A stretch of 60,683 nt of DNA from Pelosinus fermentans (GTDB lineage: Bacteria > Bacillota > Negativicutes > DSM-13327): positions 54,618 to 115,300 of the forward strand of contig DJJR01000067.1 in assembly GCA_002434245.1 (NCBI GenBank), written 5' to 3'. The notes beneath the pieces were generated by a model, which searched no databases, was not told the DNA's origin, and saw only the letters and a program-made list of their open reading frames with translations. Position numbers and translations under genes: made by a program. The stretch's first letter is position 1. Each line of letters opens with the position of its first letter. Shown one piece after another: positions 52,845 through 60,683 of the stretch.

Positions 52845-54674
52845 GTGAAAGATATATTCCGCTACCTGCAGCAAATCGGACAATCTTTGATGCTGCCTGT
52901 GTCTGTTTTACCGGCAGCCGGACTTTTATTCCGGTTTGGAGAAAAGGATTTATTGAATATGCCTGCAGTGCGGGACGCAGGCATGGCAGTATTTGCTAAC
53001 TTGCCGTTGTTGTTTGCAGTAGGGGTGGCGATTGGTTTTTCTCAAGGGCAGGCAGTTGCCGCTTTAGCGGCTGTAATTGGTCATCTAATTTTTTTGGCAG
53101 TCTTAAAGTCTGTAAATCCGAGTATTGATATGGGCGTTTTTTCTGGTATCGCAATGGGCCTTATTGCAGCTGTTCTATATCGACAGTTTCATCAAATGAA
53201 GCTGCCTCATGTGTTAGGTTTTTTTGCCGGAAAGCGCTTTGTACCGATTGTTACAGCTGTTGCAGGTGTGGTGATGGCGCTGCTGCTGCAGCTTGTCTGG
53301 CCTGTAATCCAATTAGGTATTGATAGTATTGGTCACTTAGCAGTGAATTCTAGTGTCGGTCCGGCACTGTTTGCTGCCGGAAAACGTTTACTAATACCCA
53401 TCGGTTTGCATCATGTATACTATCCTGCCTTTTTGTATGAATTTGGGCATTTCATTACTCCTGACGGCACCTTAATACGCGGAGATTTTAACCGCTATTT
53501 TGCCGGTGATCCAACGGCAGGCATATTTATGGCTAGTGAATTTCCGATTATGATGTTTGGCCTGCCGGCAGCAGCCTTTGCAATATACTACAACGCCAGA
53601 CCAGAACGGCGAAAAGTTGTTGCCGGATTGATGATTAGCGGTGCTTTAACTTCCTTTCTGACAGGGATTACCGAGCCCATCGAATTTGCTTTTATTTTTG
53701 TTGCGCCGTCTTTATTCATCTTTCATGTAATCATGGCTGGTGTCTCTGGGCTTATGACCAGCTGGTTAGATATCCATTTGGGATTTACCTTTTCGGCATC
53801 CTTCATTGATTATTTATTATCTTATAAATATGGGCACAATCAGCTGTGGCTATGGCCGGTTGGGATCAGTATCGGTGCACTCTATTTTATTGTTTTTCAT
53901 CTAGCCATCAATCATTTTCAATTAAAAACACCAGGCCGGGAAGATGAATCTCTCCCTGATCATGAGCCAGATACTTTCCGTAGGGCATATAACATAGTGA
54001 AAGCATTGGGTGGAGCAGAGAATATTAAGGCTTTGGATGCATGTATTTCACGGCTGCGAGTTTCTGTAAAACAACGAGAGTTAGTAAAAAAGCAGGATTT
54101 TCCAGCTTTAGGTGCAGTCGGAATCATGGAAATGGGGACTAATTTTCAATTTATCTTTGGGACGCAGTCCGACGGTTTAAAAGAAGAAATTTCCAAGATG
54201 ATTGGGAAGAAATTTGTTGAGGAGCAACTGACAGAGGTATATGTTTCGACTTCTATACAGGATGTACGAATTAATGCGCCGGTAAGTGGCAGATTGATCC
54301 AAGAGGAGGTCGAATCCCGGAATCGTTATACGGTAGCAATTGCCACAAGGGATGATCGTTGTCTTGCCCCTGCTGCCGGCAGAGTGACACGAGTATGTTC
54401 AAATCCAGCATCATTACTGATGAGGGTTGAGCCACATTATCAATTGATGATTCAGTTGGAATTAGAATCTCCCGCTTTAAGCGCTGCATTGCAGTTTCTG
54501 GTCAGTGAGGGACAAGAGATTACTGTTGGGCAGAAGATTCTATCCTTAAGTAATCCCAGGGAGCATGCAGAGAGTATTGTAAGGATTAACATTACTGGAG
54601 GAAAAGAGATACATATAACTCCCGCTGAGGAAGTAACAGCAGGAGAAGATATTATTATGCAGTGTATGAATTAA
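52845..54674 (+). CDS. second PTS glucose/N-acetylglucosamine-type EIICBA with inactive EIIA
   Basis: 609-aa paralog of the upstream PtsG (GTG start behind AAGGAGG). EIIC is complete (LTGITEPIEFAFIFVAPSLF near 275) and EIIB keeps its Cys400 in ALDACISRLRVSV. The C-terminal EIIA-like domain (from about 475) is eroded: where the active His of the family lies in a VHFGIDTV motif, this protein has LMIQLELESP with Gln537, and the partner His region is missing. It must borrow phosphate from another EIIA, perhaps that of PtsG. Substrate not certain; no antiterminator site was seen in front. Confidence 0.9.
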   Translation: MKDIFRYLQQIGQSLMLPVSVLPAAGLLFRFGEKDLLNMPAVRDAGMAVFANLPLLFAVGVAIGFSQGQAVAALAAVIGHLIFLAVLKSVNPSIDMGVFSGIAMGLIAAVLYRQFHQMKLPHVLGFFAGKRFVPIVTAVAGVVMALLLQLVWPVIQLGIDSIGHLAVNSSVGPALFAAGKRLLIPIGLHHVYYPAFLYEFGHFITPDGTLIRGDFNRYFAGDPTAGIFMASEFPIMMFGLPAAAFAIYYNARPERRKVVAGLMISGALTSFLTGITEPIEFAFIFVAPSLFIFHVIMAGVSGLMTSWLDIHLGFTFSASFIDYLLSYKYGHNQLWLWPVGISIGALYFIVFHLAINHFQLKTPGREDESLPDHEPDTFRRAYNIVKALGGAENIKALDACISRLRVSVKQRELVKKQDFPALGAVGIMEMGTNFQFIFGTQSDGLKEEISKMIGKKFVEEQLTEVYVSTSIQDVRINAPVSGRLIQEEVESRNRYTVAIATRDDRCLAPAAGRVTRVCSNPASLLMRVEPHYQLMIQLELESPALSAALQFLVSEGQEITVGQKILSLSNPREHAESIVRINITGGKEIHITPAEEVTAGEDIIMQCMN

Positions 54675-54701
54675 TAAATAAAATTGCATTACGAACCCAA
54701 T

Positions 54702-54731
54702 TACCCCCAATTGTAGCTGCGATTGGGGGTA
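54702..54731 (+). terminator. terminator after the second EIICBA
   Basis: 10-bp stem TACCCCCAAT/ATTGGGGGTA with a 10-nt loop, followed by a T-rich stretch. Confidence 0.7.
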
Positions 54732-54883
54732 GTCTTATTCAATAATATAGAAAATTTCTATTAAAGCGAATAATGAGAAAATTTCCAGATTAATCTGTCG
54801 ATATTTGTACTTTTATGTGATTATAATATGCTATTATCATACTATGATCAAGGTTTGATATTAAATAGTTAGCAGGTGAAAGT

Positions 54884-56914
54884 ATGCATTTGAATTCCAG
54901 GGATAAAGAAATTGTAAAAGAGTTACTTGCTACCAGCAAATTTATAACAGTGGATACCATTGCTAAAAAATTGAATGTTTCTGATAAAACCATTCGAAAC
55001 CATATTATTAACATTAACAATGTTCTGCAGAAAATGGATTTGGGTGAGATTATTAAGAAGCCCCGTTTTGGAGTTTATTTGAAATTTGATTCAAATAACA
55101 CTAAAAAATTAGAAGAACTGCTCATAAACAACAAACAATCTTTGATCAGTGAGGACGTCATCATAAAAAACAGAAAGGTATTTATCATTAGAAAGTTACT
55201 CTTTGCCAATCAGAAATATATTACTATGCAGGAGATTGCAGATGGATTATACACCAGTCGTTCTTCGGTTATTAATTTATTAAAGGAGATAGAGGAGTGG
55301 TTCAAGCAGTTTGGCATCACAATTGCTAGAAGACAGCATTCTGGTATTGAAATTTGCTATTCAGAGATGAATTGGAGAAGAGCTGTTGATGGTTTTTATC
55401 GAATGCTGTGTGCTGATATCGGGGATATCAATGAAGAGGCAGATAAAAAAAGTCAATTAAAAAACAGAGTCGATTCATCAGATCTTTTTGTAATGAAGCA
55501 AATCTTAGAAGGTTTTGATGTTGAAAAGATAGAGAAGATATTGGGCAGCTTGGAAACGGCAGAGCAGATTGTATTTGCATATGATTCCTATCTAAGGTTA
55601 CTGCTGCATGTATCGTTAGGTACCATGAGGAAAAGAAAAAATAAGTCTGTTGTGATACCAACGGAGCAGGCAAATGAGATTTTAGGATTACGGGAATATA
55701 AGATGGCCGATACCTTGGCAACGGCTATTGGACAAGAATTTCAAGTGAGCTTTGCGGAAAATGATATTTTGTATTTTGCAGCCTATTTATTGATAACAGA
55801 GATTAGTTATATTGCTAATGAAAAAAAACAAGATGAAATGGCTAAAGATATGGACATCATTCGTCCATTTATAAATGAGTTAATTCAATTGATCGGTACA
55901 ATATTGCATGTGGACTTGCGTTCTGATGAAGGATTTGTTAATAGTCTGGTACTATATTTGCGTCCTGCACTATATAGGCTGAAATTTAATATCCATACAG
56001 AAAATCCTTTCTTGCAACAGATCAAAGAAAATTATCCCCGCGTTTTTGGGGCAGCCTGGGCATCGAGTATTTTGTTTGAGAAATATTTCAATGTGAGGGT
56101 AGGGGAGGATGAAATTGCTTTTTTAGCCATCTATGTGGAGACTGCTTTAGAACGAATCAATCACAAAATGCGAACCGTTGTCGTTTGTAATCATGGAGTT
56201 GGGATATCACAGCTGCTATCACAGCAGATTAGAAGGGCAATTCCAGGGTTAGAGGTTGATGATGCATTATCACTATATGATTACAAAACGATGAATAAGT
56301 CAAACTATGATTTTGCTCTATCCACCATTCCGCTGTCAGAAGAAGAAAAACCTGTAATCTATATTAATTCCATACTTAAGCCTGAAGACATTCATAAAAT
56401 AAAAGAGCAAATATTGCAATATAAGAAAATGAAAATACGTGCTACGGCACTGCAAGAGGGTGAAGTAAGCCATTTTTTATACGATGAAGATCTAATTTTT
56501 GTGAATCTCGATGTTGGAGGCAAAAATGAGGTCATTGAATACTTAGCTGAAAGGTTAGTGGCAAAAGAAAAGGTTAGTAAGGAGTTTATACAATCTGTAC
56601 TGGAAAGAGAAGATGCTACTTCAACGGTAGTAGGCCAGGGGATTGCAATTCCTCATGGCAGTCAGCAGTATATTTTAGATTCAACGATAGCAGTAGCCAA
56701 ATTGAAAAATCCAATTAAGTGGAAGCACAATGAACAGGTAGATATCGTATTCTTACTGGCTTTTGATTTAAAGAAAGATGAAATAAACAAAAAAATGATC
56801 AAGAACTTTTATGCGAAATTTGCTTTATTGCTAGATGATGTTGTTGTAAAAAACAACATCAGGGAAAGTCAGACTGCAAGAGAAATTTATGACATCTTAA
56901 GGAATTGTGTTTAG
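54884..56914 (+). CDS. PRD-containing transcriptional activator (BglG/MtlR-like)
   Basis: 676-aa multidomain regulator. N-terminal helix-turn-helix FITVDTIAKKLNVSDKTIRN (about 17-36), a second HTH (YITMQEIADGLYTSRSSVIN near 110), two PRD domains, an EIIB-like domain with VVCNHGVGISQLLSQQIRR near 433, and a C-terminal EIIA(Fru)-like domain with His in GIAIPHGSQ near 587. Phosphorylation by HPr and EII proteins would switch it on or off with sugar flow. The HPr/EII genes it should control start 9 nt downstream in the same direction. Confidence 0.92.
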   Translation: MHLNSRDKEIVKELLATSKFITVDTIAKKLNVSDKTIRNHIININNVLQKMDLGEIIKKPRFGVYLKFDSNNTKKLEELLINNKQSLISEDVIIKNRKVFIIRKLLFANQKYITMQEIADGLYTSRSSVINLLKEIEEWFKQFGITIARRQHSGIEICYSEMNWRRAVDGFYRMLCADIGDINEEADKKSQLKNRVDSSDLFVMKQILEGFDVEKIEKILGSLETAEQIVFAYDSYLRLLLHVSLGTMRKRKNKSVVIPTEQANEILGLREYKMADTLATAIGQEFQVSFAENDILYFAAYLLITEISYIANEKKQDEMAKDMDIIRPFINELIQLIGTILHVDLRSDEGFVNSLVLYLRPALYRLKFNIHTENPFLQQIKENYPRVFGAAWASSILFEKYFNVRVGEDEIAFLAIYVETALERINHKMRTVVVCNHGVGISQLLSQQIRRAIPGLEVDDALSLYDYKTMNKSNYDFALSTIPLSEEEKPVIYINSILKPEDIHKIKEQILQYKKMKIRATALQEGEVSHFLYDEDLIFVNLDVGGKNEVIEYLAERLVAKEKVSKEFIQSVLEREDATSTVVGQGIAIPHGSQQYILDSTIAVAKLKNPIKWKHNEQVDIVFLLAFDLKKDEINKKMIKNFYAKFALLLDDVVVKNNIRESQTAREIYDILRNCV

Positions 56915-56923
56915 GAGGAATAT

Positions 56924-57184
56924 ATGAAACAAGTCGATATGATCATTCAAAGTGCGGAAGGTTTGCACGCCAGACCGGCAATGAAATTTGTTAATCAAGC
57001 ATCAAAATTTAAGGCAAAAATTGATGTAATAAAAGACAATAAGACGTATAGTGCAAAAAGCATGATTTCCGTCTTAAGTATGGGTGCTGTCCAAGGTGAA
57101 AAGATAAGCATTATTATTGATGGTGAAGATGAGTCTGAAGCAATGAACTCTTTGCAGCTGTTTTTAATGGAAGAATGTATATGA
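56924..57184 (+). CDS. HPr-like phosphocarrier protein
   Basis: 86-aa HPr homolog with active His15 (EGLHARPAMKFV) and a Ser46 equivalent (SAKSMISVLSMGA) for HPr kinase control. It passes phosphate from EI to the fructose-type EIIA encoded next. As it sits in a sugar-specific operon, it is probably a dedicated paralog of the general HPr. AGGAGG lies 6 nt before the ATG. Confidence 0.92.
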   Translation: MKQVDMIIQSAEGLHARPAMKFVNQASKFKAKIDVIKDNKTYSAKSMISVLSMGAVQGEKISIIIDGEDESEAMNSLQLFLMEECI

Positions 57185-57223
57185 TGAAACAGGAAAACAA
57201 AATAGATAAGGCAGGTTTTAATT

Positions 57224-57676
57224 ATGGATGTTACTGATGTCATAAATCTAAATGCTATAGATTTATATTTGCAAGTGGATGACAAAAAGGGTGCTATTGA
57301 AGTGCTGTCAGAACTTTTATTTAAAGATGGATCAATACGCTCTAAGGAGGAATTTATTAACGATGTTTATCTGCGAGAAGCTCAAGGGATGACTGGAATT
57401 GGTGATTTTATTGCAATTCCCCACGGTAAATCCGACAGTGTTGTAAAAACCTGCATAGCAGTTGGAAGGGTTGATAAAGGTATTGCCTGGGAAACCATTG
57501 ATGACAAGCCTGTAAAGTTGATTATTTTATTTGCAGTGGACAACAAAAGCAAGAACAATCAGCATGTAAAATTAATGGCAAAAGTAGCAGGAGCATTAGC
57601 CAATAAAAAGGTATGTGATGCGCTGCTAGAGGCAGAAAGTCCGGAGGATGTACTCTCTATTTTTAAACAAAATTAA
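57224..57676 (+). CDS. PTS fructose-type EIIA
   Basis: 150-aa EIIA of the fructose/mannitol class, with the phospho-His67 in DFIAIPHGKSD and the usual GMTGIGDF approach. It takes phosphate from HPr and hands it to EIIB. Separate EIIA, EIIB and EIIC genes follow one another with 24-40-nt gaps, typical of 2-O-alpha-mannosyl-glycerate or fructose-like systems in Firmicutes. Confidence 0.92.
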   Translation: MDVTDVINLNAIDLYLQVDDKKGAIEVLSELLFKDGSIRSKEEFINDVYLREAQGMTGIGDFIAIPHGKSDSVVKTCIAVGRVDKGIAWETIDDKPVKLIILFAVDNKSKNNQHVKLMAKVAGALANKKVCDALLEAESPEDVLSIFKQN

Positions 57677-57700
57677 TACAATGTTAATAAGGGGTGTGTA

Positions 57701-58015
57701 ATGATGAACATTATTGGAATTACGGCATGTACAGCGGGAATTGCTCATACGTATATTGCGAAAGAAAAATTGGTTAATGCAGCAAAAGAACTGGGGCACA
57801 ATGTGAAAATCGAGACTCAGGGAACGATTGGTACTGAAGATGAACTGACAAAAGAAGATATTGAAAAAGCCGATATTGTTATTATTGCAGCCGATATTAA
57901 TATTGGGGGGAAAGAGAGATTTAAAGGGAAAAAGGTAATTGATGTACCGATGCAGACAGCTATTAAATCACCAAAAACTCTTATCCAAAAAATCGAAGAA
58001 AAATTGAGGAGCTAA
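57701..58015 (+). CDS. PTS fructose-type EIIB
   Basis: 104-aa EIIB with the phospho-Cys10 in ITACTAGIAHTYIAKEKL, the signature of the fructose-specific IIB family, and the usual AADINIGGKERF strand-turn. It phosphorylates the sugar as it comes through EIIC. Two ATGs in a row start the gene, behind AAGGGG. Confidence 0.93.
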   Translation: MMNIIGITACTAGIAHTYIAKEKLVNAAKELGHNVKIETQGTIGTEDELTKEDIEKADIVIIAADINIGGKERFKGKKVIDVPMQTAIKSPKTLIQKIEEKLRS

Positions 58016-58055
58016 TCATTCATTTATAAAATATTTAAATTATGGAGGGATCTAG

Positions 58056-59126
58056 ATGTTTAAAGGATTCTCTATTAAACAGCATTTGATGACAGGCGTG
58101 TCTTATATGATTCCTATTGTAGTCGTTGGTGGGCTGTGTATGGCGATTGCAAAAGTCTTTGGCGGTGCTTTAGTAGGAGACCAAACCAATACAATCCCAT
58201 GGATGATTAATGAAATCGGAAAGGCTGCAATGGTCTTTGTTGTACCTGTGCTTGCTGCTGGGATTGCATATTCAATTGCTGACCGCCCAGGGATTGTTCC
58301 GGGATTAATTATGGGGTTCATTGCGAATAACATTAAGGCTGGATTTATCGGCGGTGTTGTGGGTGCTTTACTGGTTGGGTATTTAGTTCTTTTCTTAAAA
58401 AATTATTTAAAAGTGCCAAATAGCTTAAAAGGCCTTATGCCAATCATGGTTTTACCGCTGTTATCTTCAGTCATTATGGGATTAATCATGATTGGCTTAT
58501 TGGGAGAACCAATAGCAGCTTTTCAGAATGGAATTCTGGTATGGATGAAGTCTATGCAAGGGGGATCAAAGTTTTTGTTGGGTGCGATTATTGGAGCTAT
58601 GATGGGCTTTGATATGGGAGGGCCTGTTAATAAAACGGCTGGTTTGTTCGCAAAAGGCTTAATGGTTGATAAGATCTTTGGTCCTGCATCAGCAATGATT
58701 ATTGGAGGAATGGTGCCTCCTCTTGGGGTCTCATTGTCGGTTTTATTATCAAAGAAAAAATACAGCAAGGCAGAAGTGGAAGCTGCCAAAGCTACTTTTC
58801 CACTAGGATTATGCTATATTACGGAAGGCGTTCTTCCCTTTGCGGCAAGCGACCCGCTTAGAGTGATACCTGCATGTTCCATTGGTTCTGCTGTTGCAGG
58901 CGGTTTGGCATTGATGTGGGGAACAGCTTCACCAGTGCCTCATGGAGGAATATTTGTAGTTCCATTAATGGACAACCCACTCATGTTTCTGCTGGCATTG
59001 GGGATCGGTACGGTTGTGACAGCTACGATACTAACCTTGTTAAAGCCTAACAGAGTTGATGGGGATGAAGAAAGTACTACAGAAGAAAATGTAAATTTAG
59101 ACGATTTGGAAATTAAGATTGGCTAA
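58056..59126 (+). CDS. PTS fructose-type EIIC
   Basis: 356-aa membrane permease with about nine or ten helices. Family motifs GVSYMIPIVVVGGLCMAIA near residue 14, DMGGPVNKTAG (about 188-198) and YITEGVLPFAASDPLRVIPA (about 255). It carries the sugar through the inner membrane together with EIIA and EIIB. The nature of the substrate is open: the neighbouring kinase suggests a sugar-acid or polyol rather than fructose, but this is inference. Confidence 0.93.
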   Translation: MFKGFSIKQHLMTGVSYMIPIVVVGGLCMAIAKVFGGALVGDQTNTIPWMINEIGKAAMVFVVPVLAAGIAYSIADRPGIVPGLIMGFIANNIKAGFIGGVVGALLVGYLVLFLKNYLKVPNSLKGLMPIMVLPLLSSVIMGLIMIGLLGEPIAAFQNGILVWMKSMQGGSKFLLGAIIGAMMGFDMGGPVNKTAGLFAKGLMVDKIFGPASAMIIGGMVPPLGVSLSVLLSKKKYSKAEVEAAKATFPLGLCYITEGVLPFAASDPLRVIPACSIGSAVAGGLALMWGTASPVPHGGIFVVPLMDNPLMFLLALGIGTVVTATILTLLKPNRVDGDEESTTEENVNLDDLEIKIG

Positions 59127-59221
59127 TAGAGAGTCATAAAGCAGATTTACCGTTAGATCATGGATTCTCTTGTGTAGTTTCCTAATTCTAAATCGATTAT
59201 TGGACAAGGAGATTTAGTAAG

Positions 59222-60664
59222 ATGCGTGAAGGCAAAATACACATAAAGGAACTCCTGCGTGCTGCTAATCAGGTCGATAGAAGTGAGATAGATACGAAAC
59301 TTCAGAGTGCTTTACAGCAGTTTCATGGAAAGATTGTTGTGCTGGATGATGATCCAACAGGTGTACAGACCGTTCATGGTGTCTCTGTTTATACAGATTG
59401 GTCAGCAGCAAGTATCGAAGAAGGTTTTCAGGAAGAAAGCTCTATGTTTTTCATACTCACTAATTCCAGAGGATTAACACGGAAAGAGACAGCACAGATC
59501 CATCGCGAAATTGCACTGCAGATTTTGATGGCAGGAAAAAAATATAAGAAAGAGTTTATTATCATCAGTCGCAGTGACTCTACCTTGCGTGGACATTATC
59601 CTTTAGAAACCCAAATCATAAAAGAAACAATCGAGTCCAACTCCGATATCCGTTTTCACGGAGAAATCATACTTCCTTTTTTTCAGGAAGGAGGACGATT
59701 TACCCTTGACGGTATGCATTATATACAAGAAGGCGATTATCTGATACCTGTCGGTGAAACTGAATTTGCTAAAGACAAGACTTTTGGATATGCCCAATCT
59801 CATCTTGGAAAATGGGCTGAAGAGAAATGCAATGGGGAATACAAGGCAGCAGACATGGAATACATACCTATCCAGGCTATCGGGGAAATCAAGTTGGATA
59901 GTATTGTACAGCAGCTGCTAACAGTAAACGGCTTTCACAAGGTTATTGTAGATGCAATAGACAATGTTGACGTTAAAACTTTTACGATTGCATTGCTGAA
60001 AGCTCTGCAAACTGGCAGGTACTTTATATTCCGTACAGCTGCTGCTTTCCCTAAAGTCATTGGCAATATCGCTGATAAAGAACTTCTTCTGCGAAAGGAT
60101 GTAATACGAAAGGAAAGCCAGCATGGAGGTCTTGTGATTGTTGGCTCTCATGTCAAAAAGACCACCGAGCAGCTGGCAGCATTGAAAAACAGTCACGGTA
60201 TCGAGTTTGTGGAATTCAATCAGCATCTTGTATTACAGCCCTCTGAACTGGCTATAGAAGTTAAAAGAGTGGTGCTCCTCTGTGAAAAGTGCATTCGTGC
60301 AGGACAAACGGTAGTCGTTTATACCAGAAGAGAACGGCTGGATGTCGGCAATGACAACAAAGAGGAAGAATTAAAAATCGCAGTAAAGATTTCAGATGGG
60401 ATTACTAGTATAGCCCGGCAGCTGACTGTAAGGCCAAATTATATTATCGCTAAAGGGGGGATTACCTCTAGTGATATCGGAGTAAAGGGACTTAAGGTCA
60501 AGAAGGCCTTAGTTGCAGGACAAATTAAGCCTGGTGTCCCTGTCTGGATTACGGGGAAGGAAAGCCGATTTCCGGGAATGCCTTATATTATTTTTCCAGG
60601 GAATGTGGGCAAGAGTACAACCTTAAGAGAAGTTGTAGAAATGTTAGATAAGAAGGATGCATAA
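59222..60664 (+). CDS. four-carbon acid sugar kinase family protein (DUF1537, OtnK/DtnK-like)
   Basis: 480-aa ATP-dependent kinase of the family that phosphorylates 3- and 4-carbon sugar acids such as threonate and erythronate. N-terminal half with VVLDDDPTGVQTVHGVSVYT near 39 and SRSDSTLRGHYPLE near 119; C-terminal nucleotide half with AKGGITSSDIGVKGL near 416 and FPGMPYIIFPGNVG near 449. Closing position after a PTS operon is unusual, because PTS sugars arrive already phosphorylated. It may act on a later intermediate. The start follows AAGGAG by about 10 nt; the gene ends 20 nt before the window's end and the operon may go on. Confidence 0.9.
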   Translation: MREGKIHIKELLRAANQVDRSEIDTKLQSALQQFHGKIVVLDDDPTGVQTVHGVSVYTDWSAASIEEGFQEESSMFFILTNSRGLTRKETAQIHREIALQILMAGKKYKKEFIIISRSDSTLRGHYPLETQIIKETIESNSDIRFHGEIILPFFQEGGRFTLDGMHYIQEGDYLIPVGETEFAKDKTFGYAQSHLGKWAEEKCNGEYKAADMEYIPIQAIGEIKLDSIVQQLLTVNGFHKVIVDAIDNVDVKTFTIALLKALQTGRYFIFRTAAAFPKVIGNIADKELLLRKDVIRKESQHGGLVIVGSHVKKTTEQLAALKNSHGIEFVEFNQHLVLQPSELAIEVKRVVLLCEKCIRAGQTVVVYTRRERLDVGNDNKEEELKIAVKISDGITSIARQLTVRPNYIIAKGGITSSDIGVKGLKVKKALVAGQIKPGVPVWITGKESRFPGMPYIIFPGNVGKSTTLREVVEMLDKKDA

Positions 60665-60683
60665 GCAATCTGGTAATATGTCA

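Overview
The window looks like chromosomal DNA of a diderm Firmicute of the Negativicutes, most likely a Sporomusaceae member close to Pelosinus. Three things point there: AGGAGG-type ribosome binding sites with many GTG and TTG starts; Firmicute regulators such as CsoR, PRD antiterminators and a GlcT-type RNA switch; and outer-membrane machinery (a two-partner secretion pair) that only a Firmicute with an outer membrane could use. This is inferred from gene content. No rRNA or tRNA gene was seen.

Layout. 0-1.2 kb: an HxlR regulator divergent from a flavin reductase-like protein. 1.2-7.9 kb, minus strand: a tripartite tricarboxylate transporter operon headed by a sensor kinase, followed by TctB, TctA and three tandem TctC-type lipoproteins. 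8.1-8.4 kb: a strong hairpin and two dispersed palindromic repeats. 8.4-13.5 kb: an HMA-TauE/SafE membrane protein, an APC permease, a 3-methyladenine glycosylase, and a UPF0718 permease/DUF1980 pair. 13.6-16.9 kb: a complete polar amino acid ABC transporter with a terminator in its leader. 17.2-21.8 kb: a SWIM-SNF2 helicase, an unknown gene, and a second type of ribosomal protein S4 lacking most zinc ligands, with a Fur/Zur-like operator on its promoter. 22-27.2 kb: a copper island made of CsoR, a 46-residue unannotated protein, a response regulator, a sensor kinase with a Met/His-rich outside loop, and CopA with two HMA domains. CsoR-type operators precede csoR and copA. 27.3-28.7 kb: a D-aminoacylase-like amidohydrolase.

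29-44.4 kb: a two-partner secretion/contact-dependent inhibition locus. It holds a TpsB pore, a 4428-residue TpsA/CdiA-like exoprotein with three nearly identical 1.2-kb internal repeats and a short C-terminal toxin-like tail, and a small Imm32-like immunity protein. 44.5-48 kb is an AT-rich accessory patch. It contains a 55-residue Cys-rich zinc-ribbon protein, a duplicated decaying small membrane gene, three 22-bp iterons followed by a ribbon-helix-helix and a winged-helix protein (a plasmid-type replication module), and a REP-associated (RAYT) transposase bracketed by inverted REP-like sequences. 48-49.2 kb: a family I.5 lipase without a signal peptide.

49.5-60.7 kb: sugar phosphotransferase genes. 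First comes glcT with its own RAT/terminator, then ptsG (IICBA) with a second RAT/terminator, and a paralogous IICBA whose IIA domain has lost its active histidine. A PRD regulator follows, with an operon of HPr, fructose-type EIIA, EIIB and EIIC, and a DUF1537 four-carbon sugar-acid kinase.

The least routine parts are the CDI locus with its accessory tail, the iteron/RAYT patch, the S4 paralog with its operator, the two GlcT RNA switches, and the copper island with its new small protein.
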